Shown piece by piece: positions 43,327 to 53,733 of a stretch of DNA of 64,000 nt. Each line of letters starts with the position of its first letter. Position 1 is the first letter of the stretch. Source of the DNA: Cryobacterium melibiosiphilum (GTDB taxonomy: Bacteria; Actinomycetota; Actinomycetes; Actinomycetales; Microbacteriaceae); contig NZ_QZVS01000079.1 in the NCBI RefSeq assembly GCF_003602235.1, positions 29,283 to 93,282 of the forward strand. Direction: 5' to 3'. The translations under genes and the position numbers were made by a program. The notes under the pieces are model-generated. The model ran no database searches. It worked only from the letters and a program-made list of their open reading frames with translations, and was not told where the DNA came from.

Positions 43327-44127
43327 CTAGCTGCGCTGCGCGAACGCACTTTCGTACAGGCAGACGGATGCCGCGGTGGCCAGGTTCATGGATTCCGCGT
43401 GCCCGTAGATCGGCACCTTCACCGAGCGGTCGACGCCCTTGAGGTTCTCGTCGGTCAGTCCGCGGGCTTCGTTTCCGAACAGCCACGCCGTCGGGGCGAG
43501 CAGCAGGCCGCTGGTGCGGGCCTCGAGCAGGTCGTCACCCTTGACGTCGGCGGCGAGCAGCTGCAGGCCGGCGGCCTTCGCGCGGCTGAGCACGTCGTCG
43601 AGGTCGGCCGCGATCGCGACGGGCAGGTGAAAGATCGAGCCGGTCGAGGAGCGGATGACCTTGGGGTTGTACAGGTCGACGCTGCGTCCGGTGAGGATGA
43701 CGGCGTCGGCGCCGGCGGCATCCGCTGCCCGGATGATCGTGCCCGCGTTGCCCGGGTCGCGCACCTCTTCGAGGATCGCAACGAGCTTCGGGCCGGCGGC
43801 GAAGATCTTTTTCACGCTCGTGGGGAACTGGTGGCAGACGGCGACGAATCCCTGCGGGGTGACCGTGTCGGCCATCGCGTCGAGCACCTCTTCGGTGACG
43901 AATTCGATCTCGATGCCGGCTTCTTCAGCCGTGGCGGCGATCTCGGTGTAGCGGTCGAGGGCTGTGGGGGTGGCGTACAGCTCCAGGACGAGTTCGGGAC
44001 GAAAGGCGAGGGCCTCGGAGACGGCCTGCGGGCCTTCGAGAAGGAACAGTCCCATCTCGAGACGCGCATCGCGTTTCGCAAGTTTTGCGACGGCGCGAAC
44101 GCGCGGGGAACGTGGATTATCAAGCAT
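43327..44127 (-). CDS. TrmH/SpoU-family RNA 2'-O-methyltransferase
   Basis: 266 residues. The N-terminal substrate-binding region (VAKLAKRDARLEMGLFLLEGPQAVSEAL) precedes the SPOUT knot. Motif 1 is ILEEVRDPGNAGTIIRAADAAG, motif 2 LFGNEARGL and motif 3 VKVPIYGHAESMNLATAASVCLYE. It is probably a 23S rRNA ribose methylase like those encoded after rplT in other actinobacteria. TAAGCT (44134-44139, minus strand) six bases before the ATG suggests a leaderless start. Confidence 0.9.
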   Translation of the reverse strand: MLDNPRSPRVRAVAKLAKRDARLEMGLFLLEGPQAVSEALAFRPELVLELYATPTALDRYTEIAATAEEAGIEIEFVTEEVLDAMADTVTPQGFVAVCHQFPTSVKKIFAAGPKLVAILEEVRDPGNAGTIIRAADAAGADAVILTGRSVDLYNPKVIRSSTGSIFHLPVAIAADLDDVLSRAKAAGLQLLAADVKGDDLLEARTSGLLLAPTAWLFGNEARGLTDENLKGVDRSVKVPIYGHAESMNLATAASVCLYESAFAQRS

Positions 44128-44136
44128 AAGTCCAGC

Positions 44137-44163
44137 TTAACGTACAGAACTTAAGTACAGAAA
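44137..44163. repeat. Direct repeat in the methyltransferase promoter
   Basis: On the minus strand TTCTGTACTTAAG is followed at once by TTCTGTACGTTAAG. The second copy overlaps the -10 of the methyltransferase and the first abuts the rplT terminator. Confidence 0.6.
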
Positions 44164-44190
44164 AGGAGCGGGCTTATGCAGCCCGCTCCT
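44164..44190 (-). terminator. Intrinsic terminator of the infC-rpmI-rplT operon
   Basis: AGGAGCGGGCT / AGCCCGCTCCT, 11-bp perfect arms with a five-base loop. On the minus strand it is followed by TTTTCTGT. Confidence 0.85.
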
Positions 44191-44212
44191 GTTCTGGATG
44201 AATCTGGTGTGA

Positions 44213-44605
44213 CTACGCTGCAGCGACAACCTTCGGAGCCGACGTGTCGGCGGGAAGGGAAGCCTTGGCCGCCTCGACGAGGGCCGAGAACGTCGCGGCG
44301 TCGTTGACCGCGAGGTCAGCGAGGATACGACGGTCAACCTCGATGCCGGCCAGGCCGAGGCCCTGGATCAGGCGGTTGTAGGTCAGGCCGTTCGCGCGGG
44401 ACGCAGCGTTGATCCGCTGGATCCACAGGCGACGGAAGTCACCCTTGCGTGCGCGGCGGTCACGGTAGCTGTAGGTGAAGGAGTGAGTGAGCTGCTCCTT
44501 CGCCTTGGTGACCAGGCGTGAACGCTGTCCGCGGTAACCCTTGGCGCGTTCGAGAATTACGCGACGACTCTTGTGGGCGTTTACAGCCCTCTTTACTCTT
44601 GCCAT
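44213..44605 (-). CDS. rplT: 50S ribosomal protein L20
   Basis: 130 residues. [31 protein letters not shown] and [21 protein letters not shown] are diagnostic L20 segments. The last 15 residues, rich in Ala and Val, are a lineage-specific tail. Third gene of the operon with infC and rpmI; binds 23S rRNA early in 50S assembly. Confidence 0.98.
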   Translation of the reverse strand: MARVKRAVNAHKSRRVILERAKGYRGQRSRLVTKAKEQLTHSFTYSYRDRRARKGDFRRLWIQRINAASRANGLTYNRLIQGLGLAGIEVDRRILADLAVNDAATFSALVEAAKASLPADTSAPKVVAAA

Positions 44606-44638
44606 TTTTCTTCAGAATCCTTAAGTGTGTGCGAGCCG

Positions 44639-44825
44639 TTACAGGCCGAGAAGCTTCTTGACGGTCTTGGTGTCGGCCTTCGAAAGGACCTGGTCCTGGT
44701 TCAAGCGGGACTTGCGCTGCGTGCTCTTGACCTCGAGGTTGTGTCGAAGCCCGGCCTGCTGCTTCATGATTTTGCCGCTGCCGGTGACCTTGAAACGCTT
44801 CTTGGTCCCGGAGTGGGTCTTCATC

Positions 44826-44833
<8 letters not shown>
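44639..44833 (-). CDS. rpmI: 50S ribosomal protein L35
   Basis: 64 residues: [22 protein letters not shown] start and [13 protein letters not shown] end, standard for L35. Its ATG overlaps the last codons of infC by 8 bases. The GGAGG ribosome site lies inside infC, so translation is coupled. Confidence 0.98.
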
Positions 44834-45452
<619 letters not shown>

Positions 45453-45571
45453 GCGTCTCTCCTCTTCCTATGCTTCATGGCCACACTCAGGCGACGGATG
45501 CCACCTGGGGACGAAGAGAGGAAAATCACGCACATTCACACAAACGCAATTGTTTATGTTTCACATACGGC

Positions 45572-45577
45572 ACCCTA
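45572..45577 (-). promoter_or_regulatory. Candidate -10 of the infC operon
   Basis: The minus strand reads TAGGGT, 119 bases before the infC AUC start, giving a leader of roughly 115 nt. No good -35 is seen 16-18 bases upstream. The leader could host autoregulation, but I cannot assign it to a known L20/IF-3 leader class. Confidence 0.35.
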
Positions 45578-45716
45578 GCTGCCTGGCTTCGGTGAAGCCC
45601 GGCGGAGTGCGAACTACCCGGTAACCTTTATGAAGCGGTCAAGCGCGGGTGGGAGATTCTCCACTTTCGTACGAGACTTTCATCTCGGACCCGGACGAGT
45701 CTAACAGAGGAATGCA

Positions 45717-46154
45717 GTGACGAATAGCACGGGCACGAACACAGACCAGGATCGCGCCACTATGGCCGCCGCCGAGACCGTTGCGGCCGCTGCCGCCTAT
45801 GACGCTTCCGAGGCCGAGCAGGCGTCGCGCACGTCGCAGGCCACCCGCGACATCGCTGATGTCTCCGCGGTCGAGATCATCACGACCGCCGCCGTGCACC
45901 TGATGAGCGCTGCCGCCGTCAAGTGCGGCCTGGCCGACGACCCCGCCGCCCAGATCGACCTCGACGAGGCGCGCAAACTGATCACCGGCCTCGCCGGCCT
46001 GGTCACGGCATCCGCCCCCGACATCTCCGACATGCACGCCCGCAGCCTGCGCGACGGCCTGCGTTCGCTGCAGCTCGCCTTTCGTGAGGCGTCGAGCATC
46101 CAGGATCCGATCGGCGAGGGCCCCGGAGAGAAGTACACCGGCCCCGTCAACTAG
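45717..46154 (+). CDS. DUF1844 domain protein
   Basis: 145 residues from GTG at 45717 with AGAGG six bases upstream. An Ala-rich N-terminus of about 40 residues precedes the DUF1844 core: DVSAVEIITTAAVHLMSAAAVKCGLADDP...QIDLDEARKLITGLAGLVTASA. Its function is unknown. Its place divergent from infC is common in actinobacteria. Confidence 0.88.
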   Translation: MTNSTGTNTDQDRATMAAAETVAAAAAYDASEAEQASRTSQATRDIADVSAVEIITTAAVHLMSAAAVKCGLADDPAAQIDLDEARKLITGLAGLVTASAPDISDMHARSLRDGLRSLQLAFREASSIQDPIGEGPGEKYTGPVN

Positions 46155-46170
46155 CGAAGCCAGCGTTGCA

Positions 46171-46248
46171 CGAAAAGCGGATCGAGCGACGCAAACGCGT
46201 CGTTTGATCCGCTTTTCGGCCACTTCGTGTCGCTTGATCCGCTTTTCG
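46171..46248. repeat. Long palindrome with three GATCCGCTTTTCG arms
   Basis: The left arm CGAAAAGCGGATCGAGCGAC (46171-46190) pairs with a nearer GATCCGCTTTTCG (46206-46218) or, better, with 46229-46248 (19 of 20). Two alternative hairpins therefore compete. It lies between convergent DUF1844 and the nei-type gene. Confidence 0.75.
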
Positions 46249-46264
46249 TCACAGCCGACCGGAC

Positions 46265-47053
46265 CTACGTCTGGCAGCGCGGGCACCAGAAGCTGTTGCG
46301 CTGCTCGAGGTCGTTGCGACCGATCGTGCCCCGCCTGATCGGCGTGCCGCAGCGTCGACACGGCTGGCCCGCCCGGCCGTAGACCCAGAGTTGCTGGCCG
46401 CGGCGGGTGTTTCCGGTGGTGGTGCGTTCGAGCCGGTCGACGTTGGTGAGTAGGAGGCGACGGGCGAGCCCGACGACGGCGGGGACATCCGCTACCTCGA
46501 CCATCGGCCGGGTCGGCAGCAGCCCGCGCAGAAAGCAGAGTTCGTTGACGTAGACGTTGCCGAGGCCGGCGAGGTTGCTCTGCCGGGCCAGGGCCACGGC
46601 GACCGCAGAGTCACGATCGGCCGTGAGACGGACGACGGCGTCAACGGCATCAGCGGATGTCCACTCCGGTCCGAGCAGGTCGGGTCCGAGATGCCCGACC
46701 GCGGTTTCTTCCGCGCTCGTGGGCAGGATCTCCAGGATTCCCAGCTCGAAGCCGACGGCGACCCAGTCGGCCGTCTCGAGCACGATGCGGGCTTGGAATG
46801 CTGGGCGCTGCCAGCGGGAGCCGTGCCGGTAGCGGTGCCAGCTGCCCTCCATCTTGAGGTGCGAGTGGATCGTGCTCTCCCCCGCGCGCAGCAACAGGTG
46901 CTTGCCGCGGCTGACCACGCCGTGCACGGTCTGGCCGGTGAGGTCGACCGTCGCGAAGGCCGGAACCCGCACGTCGCAGCGGGTCAGCACGGCCCCGGCG
47001 AGGGCCTGGTTCAGAGCGCGGGCCTCGCGAAAGACGGTGTCGCCCTCAGGCAC
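46265..47053 (-). CDS. Fpg/Nei-family DNA glycosylase (Nei2-like)
   Basis: 262 residues. It starts MPEGDTVFREAR, where Pro2 (after Met removal) is the Schiff-base nucleophile and Glu3 is catalytic. The H2TH domain includes QSNLAGLGNVYVNE. The C-terminal zinc finger is CRRCGTPIRRG...RNSFWCPRCQ. It removes oxidised bases and nicks the strand. Encoded 36 bases after lhr, as in the mycobacterial lhr-nei arrangement. Confidence 0.93.
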   Translation of the reverse strand: MPEGDTVFREARALNQALAGAVLTRCDVRVPAFATVDLTGQTVHGVVSRGKHLLLRAGESTIHSHLKMEGSWHRYRHGSRWQRPAFQARIVLETADWVAVGFELGILEILPTSAEETAVGHLGPDLLGPEWTSADAVDAVVRLTADRDSAVAVALARQSNLAGLGNVYVNELCFLRGLLPTRPMVEVADVPAVVGLARRLLLTNVDRLERTTTGNTRRGQQLWVYGRAGQPCRRCGTPIRRGTIGRNDLEQRNSFWCPRCQT

Positions 47054-47089
47054 GCGGCACCTCGGTCGTCCCGATCTCAGACCGGCGAC

Positions 47090-50000
47090 TCATGCCCGCA
47101 GTCCCTTGGGGGTTTCGGTGAAGCCGGCAGCCTGCAGGGCCGTTCCGAACGGGGTGCCGATCACAAAGAGTCCGTTGACCGTTTCGACGGCGAGCTTGGC
47201 CACCCGGCGATCCCGCACGAGGCCGAACACAGCTTCGGCGGCGGATGCGAGGGCGGGCGTGGGCTCCGCGACGCGGCGCGACCCGGCCCGCGACTGCGCT
47301 CCCGCGCCCGAGGAAGCGGTCATGGCATGCGCAGCCTCTTCGGGGCTCTCCCCGCCCCAGGCCAGCACGGTCTTGCCGCCGCGTTCCACGTAGAGCACGA
47401 GGGCGCCATCGACGAGCACGACCATCGCGCCGGCCTTGCGCCCCGGGCGGTGCGTCACCGCGTCCGGCAGCGCGGGCCACGGCAGCACCGACCCGTAGGC
47501 GTTGGCGGGGTCGGTGGCGGCGAGGGTCACGACCTGCGGGGGCGGGGCATCCGCTGCCCGGCCAGAACCGGCGGCGGAATCGTCGCCCGAGCCGATGCTC
47601 GCGTCGACGAGGCCGCGCAGCCGGTCGATGGTGCCGCCGGTGGCGAACTGGGCGGCGCCGAGGCCCTCCACGAAATAGCCGCGCCGGCAGCGGCCCATCT
47701 CTTCGAAGCCGCTGAGGGTGCGATAGACGAGGGCGAAGCCGCCCACGACGTTTTCGGCCATCACCGGGCCGCGGGTGACGACCCCGTACCGTTCGAGCAG
47801 GGTTTCGCCGAGCGCGTGCGCGCGGCGGGTCGGGGAATCGTCGGCGACCGGCACGATCGACCAGCGGCCGGCCACGGTCGGCGGGCCTCCGCGGCTGGGC
47901 AGGCTCGGCCGGGGCAGCGAGCGGCCGGCGTGCAGGCGGGCCCGCGGAGCGGACCGGGCGTTCTTGTGGGCGGTGTGCCCACCGGCCAGCAGCGCGCGAA
48001 CGGGGCCGAAGGTGTCGTTGTTGACCAGGCCCGCCCAGACCAGGTCCCAGAGGGCGGTGACCAGTTCGGTGTCGTCCTGGCTGCCGACGGCGTTCGCGAG
48101 CTGGCGAAAGAAATAGCCACCGCCATCGGCGAGGGTGCTGAGGATCTCCCGCTGCAGCGCGGTGGTTTCGGCGTCGAGTGGCGGCGGCAGGGTGAGCTGG
48201 GCGGTCTCGGCCAGGTGCAGGCTGATCCAGCCGTCGTTGCCGGCAAGGGTGCCGGCGCCAGCCCAGAGCACCTCCCCCGCGTTGCTGAGCTCGTCGAGCA
48301 TTGCCGGCCGGTAATCGGCGACGCGGGCCGGCAGAATGAGCGATTCCCACGCCGAGGCCGGAATGCGTGCGCCTTCGAGTTGTTCGATGACGGATGCGAC
48401 GCCGTCGACTCCGCGCAGCCGCCCACCCACGTGCTGCCAGGTCGGCAGAAACCGGGCCAGGGTCTGCTGGTCGACCGGTTCCACCTCATGGCGCAGCGCG
48501 GCGAGCGACCGGCGGCGGAGGCGCCGCAGCACCTCGGCGTCGCACCACTCGCTGCCGGAGCCCACGGGACGAAACTCGCCCTCCACGACCCGGCGCGCAT
48601 CGGCGAGGCGCCGTAGAATGCCGAGCACCACGGAGACCCCAAGCCCGAACCGTTCGGCGACCGCCTGCGTCGTGAAGGGACCGTGGGTGCGGGCATACCG
48701 GCTGACGAGGTCGCCGAGCGGGTCGGCGACCTGCTCGGTGAACGCCGCCGGGGTTCCGATCTGCACGGGCACGCCGAGCGCGTCGCGCAGCCGGTTGGCG
48801 TCTTCGACGCCGGCCCACCAGTCCCGGCCGGCGAAGCTCACCCGCAGGGCGCGGCGGGTGGCGACGAGCGCGTCGAGGTCGGCGAGCACTTCGGCGGGGT
48901 CGACCGGGGCATAGGCCTGGCCGGACAGCCCGGTGAGCACCTCGTCGCTATCGGGTGCTGGCCCCGTGCCGGGCGCCGGGCTGGCCGGCGCGGCGAGCTT
49001 GGCTCCGCGCAGCCGCGCGGTGACCTCCTCGGTGGTGAGCGGGCCGAGGCCGCGCAGCAGGTCGACGATGCCTTCGAGCCCGTGTGCGCGGCGGTCGGCA
49101 GCTGTGCGTTGCAACTCCCGGTCGGTCAGGTCGATGACGCCGGGGTCGAGCAGCTCGCGCAGTTCGACCCGGCCGAGCAGTTCGGCGAGCAGGCTCGAGT
49201 CGATCGCCAGGGCGGTCGCCCGGCGTTCGGCCAGCGGCGTGTCACCCTCGTACATGAACGCGGCCACGTAGCCGAAGAGCAGGGTGCTCGCGAAGGGGCT
49301 GGCGACATCCGTCGTCACGTCGACGAGCCGCACGGCTCGCGCGCCGATCTGCCGGGCGAGAGCGGTCAGGGCGGGCAGGTCGTAGACGTCCTGCAGGCAC
49401 TCGCGCAGCGTCTCGAGGATGATCGGGAAGGTCGGAAACTCGCGGGCGACGTCGAGCAGTTGCGCGGCCTTCTGGCGTTGCTGCCAGAGCGGCGAGCGGG
49501 CGCCGGGGTTGTAGCGCGGCAGCAGCAGGGCGCGGGCGGCGCACTCCCGAAAACGGGAGGCGAACAGGGCGGAGCCGCCGACCTCGTCGGTGACGATCGC
49601 CTCGAGGTCGTCGGCGTCGAAGATGAACAACTCGCTGCCGGGCGGGTCGGTCTCGGTGTCGGGGATGCGCACGACGATGCCATCGTCGCTCGCCACGCAG
49701 GCACCGTCGATGCCGTAGCGCTCCCGCACCCGGGCGCCGACCGCGAGCGCCCAGGGCGCGTGCACCTGTGCGCCGAACGGGGAGTGCAGGACCACGCGCC
49801 AGTCCCCCAGTTCGTCACGGAAGCGTTCCACGACCAGCGTGCGATCGGTCGGCAGGTGCTGGGTGGCCTCGCGCTGGTCGCTGAGGAACGCGAGCAGGTT
49901 GGTGACCGCGCGCGAATCGAGGCCGCCGGCCGAGCAGCGGGCGCGGGCCTTCTCGGGGCTGAGCGCCGCGACCTCGCGCACGAAGGCACCGATCGCTGCC

Positions 50001-52084
50001 CCCAGTTCGGCGGGCCGGCCGAGGCCGTCCCCCTTCCAGAACGGCAGCCGGCCGGGCTGGCCGAAGGCGGGGGTGACGAGCACCTGGTCGTGGGTGATCT
50101 CCTGGATGCGCCAGCTCGTCGTTCCGAGCGCGAAAACATCGCCGACCCGGGACTCGTAGACCATCTCCTCGTCGAGTTCGCCGACCCGGCGGCCGGGTGC
50201 ACGCCGGGCTGATTTGCCGCTGCCCGGTGTGCCATCGGGCTTGGTGGCCAGCCCGGGGGCATCGCCGCCGACCATGAACACCCCGAACAGGCCGCGGTCG
50301 GGGATCGTGCCGCCGCTTGTCACGGCGAGCCGCTGCGCGCCCGGGCGGCCGGTGAGGGTGCCGGCGTCGCGGTCCCAGACGATACGCGGGCGCAGCTCGG
50401 CGAACTGGTCGCTCGGATACCGGCCGGCCAGCAGGTCGAGCGTCGCCTCATACGCCGATCGTGGCAGGGTGTGGAACGGGGCGCTGCGGCGCAGGGTCTG
50501 GAACCAGACCTCCACGTCGATCGGTTCCAGGGCGACGGCCGCGACGGTCTGCTGGGCGAGGATGTCGAGTGGGTTCGCCGGCACCCGCAGGGCTTCGATC
50601 TGGCCGGTGACCATGCGTTCTGATGCGACGGCGGCGTGGATCAGGTCGGCGCGGTGCTTGGGAAAGATGACCCCGCGGCTGATCTCCCCGACCTGGTGCC
50701 CGGCGCGGCCAATGCGCTGCAGGCCGCTCGCGACCGAGGGCGGTGATTCGACCTGAACGACGAGGTCGACGGCGCCCATGTCGATGCCGAGTTCGAGGCT
50801 CGACGTGGCGACGACGCACCGCAGTCGGCCCGATTTCAGGTCGTCTTCGATGAACGCCCGCTGTTCCTTGCTGACCGAGCCGTGGTGGGCGCGGGCGAGT
50901 AACGGTGCGGCACCGGATGCCTGTCCGCTGGCTCCCATCAGTTCGGCCGGCGGCCGGTCCAAGGCCGACACTTCTGCCCTGTCGCCGTCGGCGAGGCGTT
51001 CCGCGTAGATCTCGTTGAACCGGGCGGTGAGGCGTTCGGTGAGGCGGCGGGAGTTCGCGAACACGATCGAGGAGGTGTGCGCGAGCACCTCGTCGACGAT
51101 GGCCTCCTCGACGTGCGGCCAGATTGATCCGGTCTGCGGAGCCGCGGCGCTCAGCGATGCGCTGTTCGTGGAGCCTTCGCGCTGGCTCCCGAAGCCGTCG
51201 GCACCGAGATCGCCGTCGGCGTCGTAGGTGGCGGACCCGCCGCGCGGGGCGACCGGGCCGAGCTGGTTCATGTCGTCGACGGGGACGACGACGCGCAGGT
51301 CGAACCGTTTCTGCGCGGCCGGGGCGACGACCACGACCGGCGCGCTGCCGCCGAGGAACCGGGCGACCTCGGTCGTCGGCCGCACGGTCGCCGACAGGCC
51401 GATGCGTTGCGCCGGGGTCGCCAGCAAGGCATCGAGGCGTTCGAGGGAGACGGCGAGGTGGGCACCGCGTTTGCTGGCCGCGACGGCATGCACCTCGTCG
51501 ATGATCACGGTGTGCACGCCATGCAGCGACTCCCGGGCGGCGCTGGTCAGCAGCAGAAACAGCGACTCGGGCGTCGTGATGAGAATGTCGGGCGGTGACT
51601 TCACCAGCATCCGTCGTTCGGCCGCCGGGGTGTCGCCGCTGCGCACGCCGACAGTGACCTGCACGGGGGCGGCTCCCAGCCGTTCGGCGGCTCGGGTCAC
51701 GCCGACGAGCGGAGCGCGCAGGTTGCGTTCCACGTCGACGCCGAGCGCCTTGAGCGGGGAGATGTAGAGCACGCTCGTGCTCGGGGCCGCCGGCACGACG
51801 GTCGGGCCGGCCGCGGCCGCGGCGGCGTGTGCGGTTCCGAGCCGGTCGATCGCCCACAGGAAGGCAGCCAGGGTCTTGCCGGATCCGGTCGGTGCGACGA
51901 CGAGCGCGTGCGAACCCTGCGAGATGGCATTCCAGGCGCCGAGCTGCGCCGCGGTCGGCGAGTCGAACGAGTCGGTGAACCAGCCCCGGGTCGCGGGCGA
52001 GAACCGATCCAGCACGGCCTGCACGGCAGCAGGGTCGGCCGGGTCGATGTCTGCCTGCTCGCCTCCGAGCGCTCTGGTTTTCAT
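47090..52084 (-). CDS. lhr: Lhr superfamily-2 DNA helicase, long form
   Basis: 1664 residues, the size of Lhr in mycobacteria. Walker A APTGSGKT (64-71), DEVH box (196-199), SAT motif (LSATVRPTTEVARFLGG) and motif VI QRIGRAGHQVGEISRG form the RecA-like pair. A winged helix, the Lhr beta-barrel domain and a C-terminal region of about 800 residues follow (DUF4011-like modules in some annotations). ATP-dependent 3'-5' helicase linked to DNA damage repair. It forms an operon with the nei-type glycosylase. Confidence 0.96.
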   Translation of the reverse strand: MKTRALGGEQADIDPADPAAVQAVLDRFSPATRGWFTDSFDSPTAAQLGAWNAISQGSHALVVAPTGSGKTLAAFLWAIDRLGTAHAAAAAAGPTVVPAAPSTSVLYISPLKALGVDVERNLRAPLVGVTRAAERLGAAPVQVTVGVRSGDTPAAERRMLVKSPPDILITTPESLFLLLTSAARESLHGVHTVIIDEVHAVAASKRGAHLAVSLERLDALLATPAQRIGLSATVRPTTEVARFLGGSAPVVVVAPAAQKRFDLRVVVPVDDMNQLGPVAPRGGSATYDADGDLGADGFGSQREGSTNSASLSAAAPQTGSIWPHVEEAIVDEVLAHTSSIVFANSRRLTERLTARFNEIYAERLADGDRAEVSALDRPPAELMGASGQASGAAPLLARAHHGSVSKEQRAFIEDDLKSGRLRCVVATSSLELGIDMGAVDLVVQVESPPSVASGLQRIGRAGHQVGEISRGVIFPKHRADLIHAAVASERMVTGQIEALRVPANPLDILAQQTVAAVALEPIDVEVWFQTLRRSAPFHTLPRSAYEATLDLLAGRYPSDQFAELRPRIVWDRDAGTLTGRPGAQRLAVTSGGTIPDRGLFGVFMVGGDAPGLATKPDGTPGSGKSARRAPGRRVGELDEEMVYESRVGDVFALGTTSWRIQEITHDQVLVTPAFGQPGRLPFWKGDGLGRPAELGAAIGAFVREVAALSPEKARARCSAGGLDSRAVTNLLAFLSDQREATQHLPTDRTLVVERFRDELGDWRVVLHSPFGAQVHAPWALAVGARVRERYGIDGACVASDDGIVVRIPDTETDPPGSELFIFDADDLEAIVTDEVGGSALFASRFRECAARALLLPRYNPGARSPLWQQRQKAAQLLDVAREFPTFPIILETLRECLQDVYDLPALTALARQIGARAVRLVDVTTDVASPFASTLLFGYVAAFMYEGDTPLAERRATALAIDSSLLAELLGRVELRELLDPGVIDLTDRELQRTAADRRAHGLEGIVDLLRGLGPLTTEEVTARLRGAKLAAPASPAPGTGPAPDSDEVLTGLSGQAYAPVDPAEVLADLDALVATRRALRVSFAGRDWWAGVEDANRLRDALGVPVQIGTPAAFTEQVADPLGDLVSRYARTHGPFTTQAVAERFGLGVSVVLGILRRLADARRVVEGEFRPVGSGSEWCDAEVLRRLRRRSLAALRHEVEPVDQQTLARFLPTWQHVGGRLRGVDGVASVIEQLEGARIPASAWESLILPARVADYRPAMLDELSNAGEVLWAGAGTLAGNDGWISLHLAETAQLTLPPPLDAETTALQREILSTLADGGGYFFRQLANAVGSQDDTELVTALWDLVWAGLVNNDTFGPVRALLAGGHTAHKNARSAPRARLHAGRSLPRPSLPSRGGPPTVAGRWSIVPVADDSPTRRAHALGETLLERYGVVTRGPVMAENVVGGFALVYRTLSGFEEMGRCRRGYFVEGLGAAQFATGGTIDRLRGLVDASIGSGDDSAAGSGRAADAPPPQVVTLAATDPANAYGSVLPWPALPDAVTHRPGRKAGAMVVLVDGALVLYVERGGKTVLAWGGESPEEAAHAMTASSGAGAQSRAGSRRVAEPTPALASAAEAVFGLVRDRRVAKLAVETVNGLFVIGTPFGTALQAAGFTETPKGLRA

Positions 52085-52093
52085 GCCGCCAAC

Positions 52094-52927
52094 CTAGTGT
52101 GAGGCGGTCAGCTGCACCCGCAGCGAGTCGACCCCGGTCGCGATGATCTCGCTGTCCGCCCAGCGCCTGGCGAGTCGGGCGAGGGTGGCGTCGAGTTCGA
52201 CCTGGGTGAGGCCGTCGACGAGTTCGAGCCGCACGATGAGTTCCGGGCCGCTCAGGCGTGCCTCCGGGTCTCCGGCGGCGAGGCTGACACCGAGCACGGC
52301 CAGTTCCGAGGCGATCGACTCGGAGAAGGCATCGGCAACGGTGCGGCTGGCATAGCTCGGAGTCCACGGCAGCGACTGGGCGATTGCCCAGAGCGCCGGA
52401 CGACGGATGACGTACTCACTCGGTGCGGTGGGGTCCAGCACCACGAGGTCGGTGTCTTCCTGGGCGGCGGCGAGGGCGACCCGCACCGCGTCGGCCGGCA
52501 CCGGGCGGGCCTCGGCGTTCCACGCCGTCATCGCCGCGGCGGAGGTGAACGCGGGCAGCACGTTGCGGCCGTCGGGGCCGGCGACGGTGATGATCGAGAG
52601 TTCCTGGGTCTTGTCGATCATGATCCCGTGCGGCCCGACGGCGGCGTCGCCGAGGCGCGTGACCAGGGGGATCAGCAGCCTTGAGCCGCGCAGGGCCGCG
52701 ACGACCTGCTCTTCGCCGACCTGCCGCGCCCGGAATCCGGCGAGTGCAGCCATCAAGACGGCGGGCGCGAGCCCGTCGTCCTCGGCGCTCACGTTCTCTT
52801 CGAAGACACGCCCGGCCCACGGCTGGCCGGCGGAATCGGCGGCGGCGCCTGGATGCGACTCGGCACCGGCCGCCCCATCAGGGCCGCCCGGGAGGCCGGT
52901 GGATCCGAGGTTACGCGCCCGAGACAT
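52094..52927 (-). CDS. SseB N-terminal domain protein
   Basis: 277 residues from ATG at 52927, which overlaps the hisA end by 17 bases, with GAGG upstream. After a Gly/Ala-rich lead, the SseB-like core reads [16 protein letters not shown]..., then [39 protein letters not shown]. The rest carries [23 protein letters not shown] and a C-terminal strand pair. The role is unknown; being translationally coupled to hisA does not by itself imply a role in histidine synthesis. Confidence 0.85.
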   Translation of the reverse strand: MSRARNLGSTGLPGGPDGAAGAESHPGAAADSAGQPWAGRVFEENVSAEDDGLAPAVLMAALAGFRARQVGEEQVVAALRGSRLLIPLVTRLGDAAVGPHGIMIDKTQELSIITVAGPDGRNVLPAFTSAAAMTAWNAEARPVPADAVRVALAAAQEDTDLVVLDPTAPSEYVIRRPALWAIAQSLPWTPSYASRTVADAFSESIASELAVLGVSLAAGDPEARLSGPELIVRLELVDGLTQVELDATLARLARRWADSEIIATGVDSLRVQLTASH

Positions 52928-53657
52928 CCAGTGCCTCGGGGAGGGTGAATGCCCGGGCGTAGAGGGCCTTGCCCACGATCGCACCCTCGAGGCCGCGCGG
53001 CACGAGCTCGCGCAGGGCGGCGATGTCGTCGAGGCTCGAGATGCCGCCGGAGGCGATCACGGGCTTGCGGGTGCGGTCGAGCACCTGCTTGAGCAGTTCG
53101 ATGTTGGGGCCCTGCAGGGTGCCGTCCTTGGTGACGTCGGTCACCACGTAGCGGGCACAGCCGGCCTGTTCGAGGCGTTCGAGCACCTGCCAGAGGTCGC
53201 CGCCGTCCTTGGTCCAGCCGCGGGCGGCCAGCGTGGTGCCGCGCACGTCGAGGCCCACGGCCACGGCCTCACCGTATTGCGCGATCACGCTCGCGGCCCA
53301 CTCGGGGTTCTCCAGCGCCGCGGTGCCGAGGTTGATGCGCTTGACGCCGGTGTTCATGGCCGCTTCGAGCGATTCGTCGTCGCGGATACCGCCGGACAGT
53401 TCGATGTGCACACCGCGCACCTGGCGGATCACCTTTTTGATCACGCCGGTGTTGTTGCCGCGACCGAAGGCAGCGTCGAGGTCGACGAGGTGAATCCACT
53501 CCGCGCCCTGGCGGGCCCAGTCCGACGCCGCGTCGACGGGGTCGCCGTAGTTGGTTTCGGTGCCGGCCTCGCCCTTGGTCAGGCGCACGGCCTTGCCGCC
53601 GGCGACGTCGACGGCCGGTAACAGGGTCAGGCGGGGGGCTTTGGTGAACTCGCTCAT
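52911..53657 (-). CDS. priA: Bifunctional HisA/TrpF isomerase (PriA)
   Basis: 248 residues, a (beta/alpha)8 barrel. [29 protein letters not shown] and [13 protein letters not shown] hold the first phosphate-site half. [14 protein letters not shown] is the loop that marks actinobacterial PriA, which isomerises both ProFAR (His) and PRA (Trp). [12 protein letters not shown] carries the second catalytic Asp. The usual actinobacterial lack of trpF cannot be checked in this window. Confidence 0.94.
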   Translation of the reverse strand: MSEFTKAPRLTLLPAVDVAGGKAVRLTKGEAGTETNYGDPVDAASDWARQGAEWIHLVDLDAAFGRGNNTGVIKKVIRQVRGVHIELSGGIRDDESLEAAMNTGVKRINLGTAALENPEWAASVIAQYGEAVAVGLDVRGTTLAARGWTKDGGDLWQVLERLEQAGCARYVVTDVTKDGTLQGPNIELLKQVLDRTRKPVIASGGISSLDDIAALRELVPRGLEGAIVGKALYARAFTLPEALDVSGA

Positions 53658-53733
53658 GGTGTCCTCAATCGGGGGTGGCCGATCAGCGGCCGAAGTTGGT
53701 GTGTGGTGAAAGTGGGTGGTGACGGCGTGTGGT

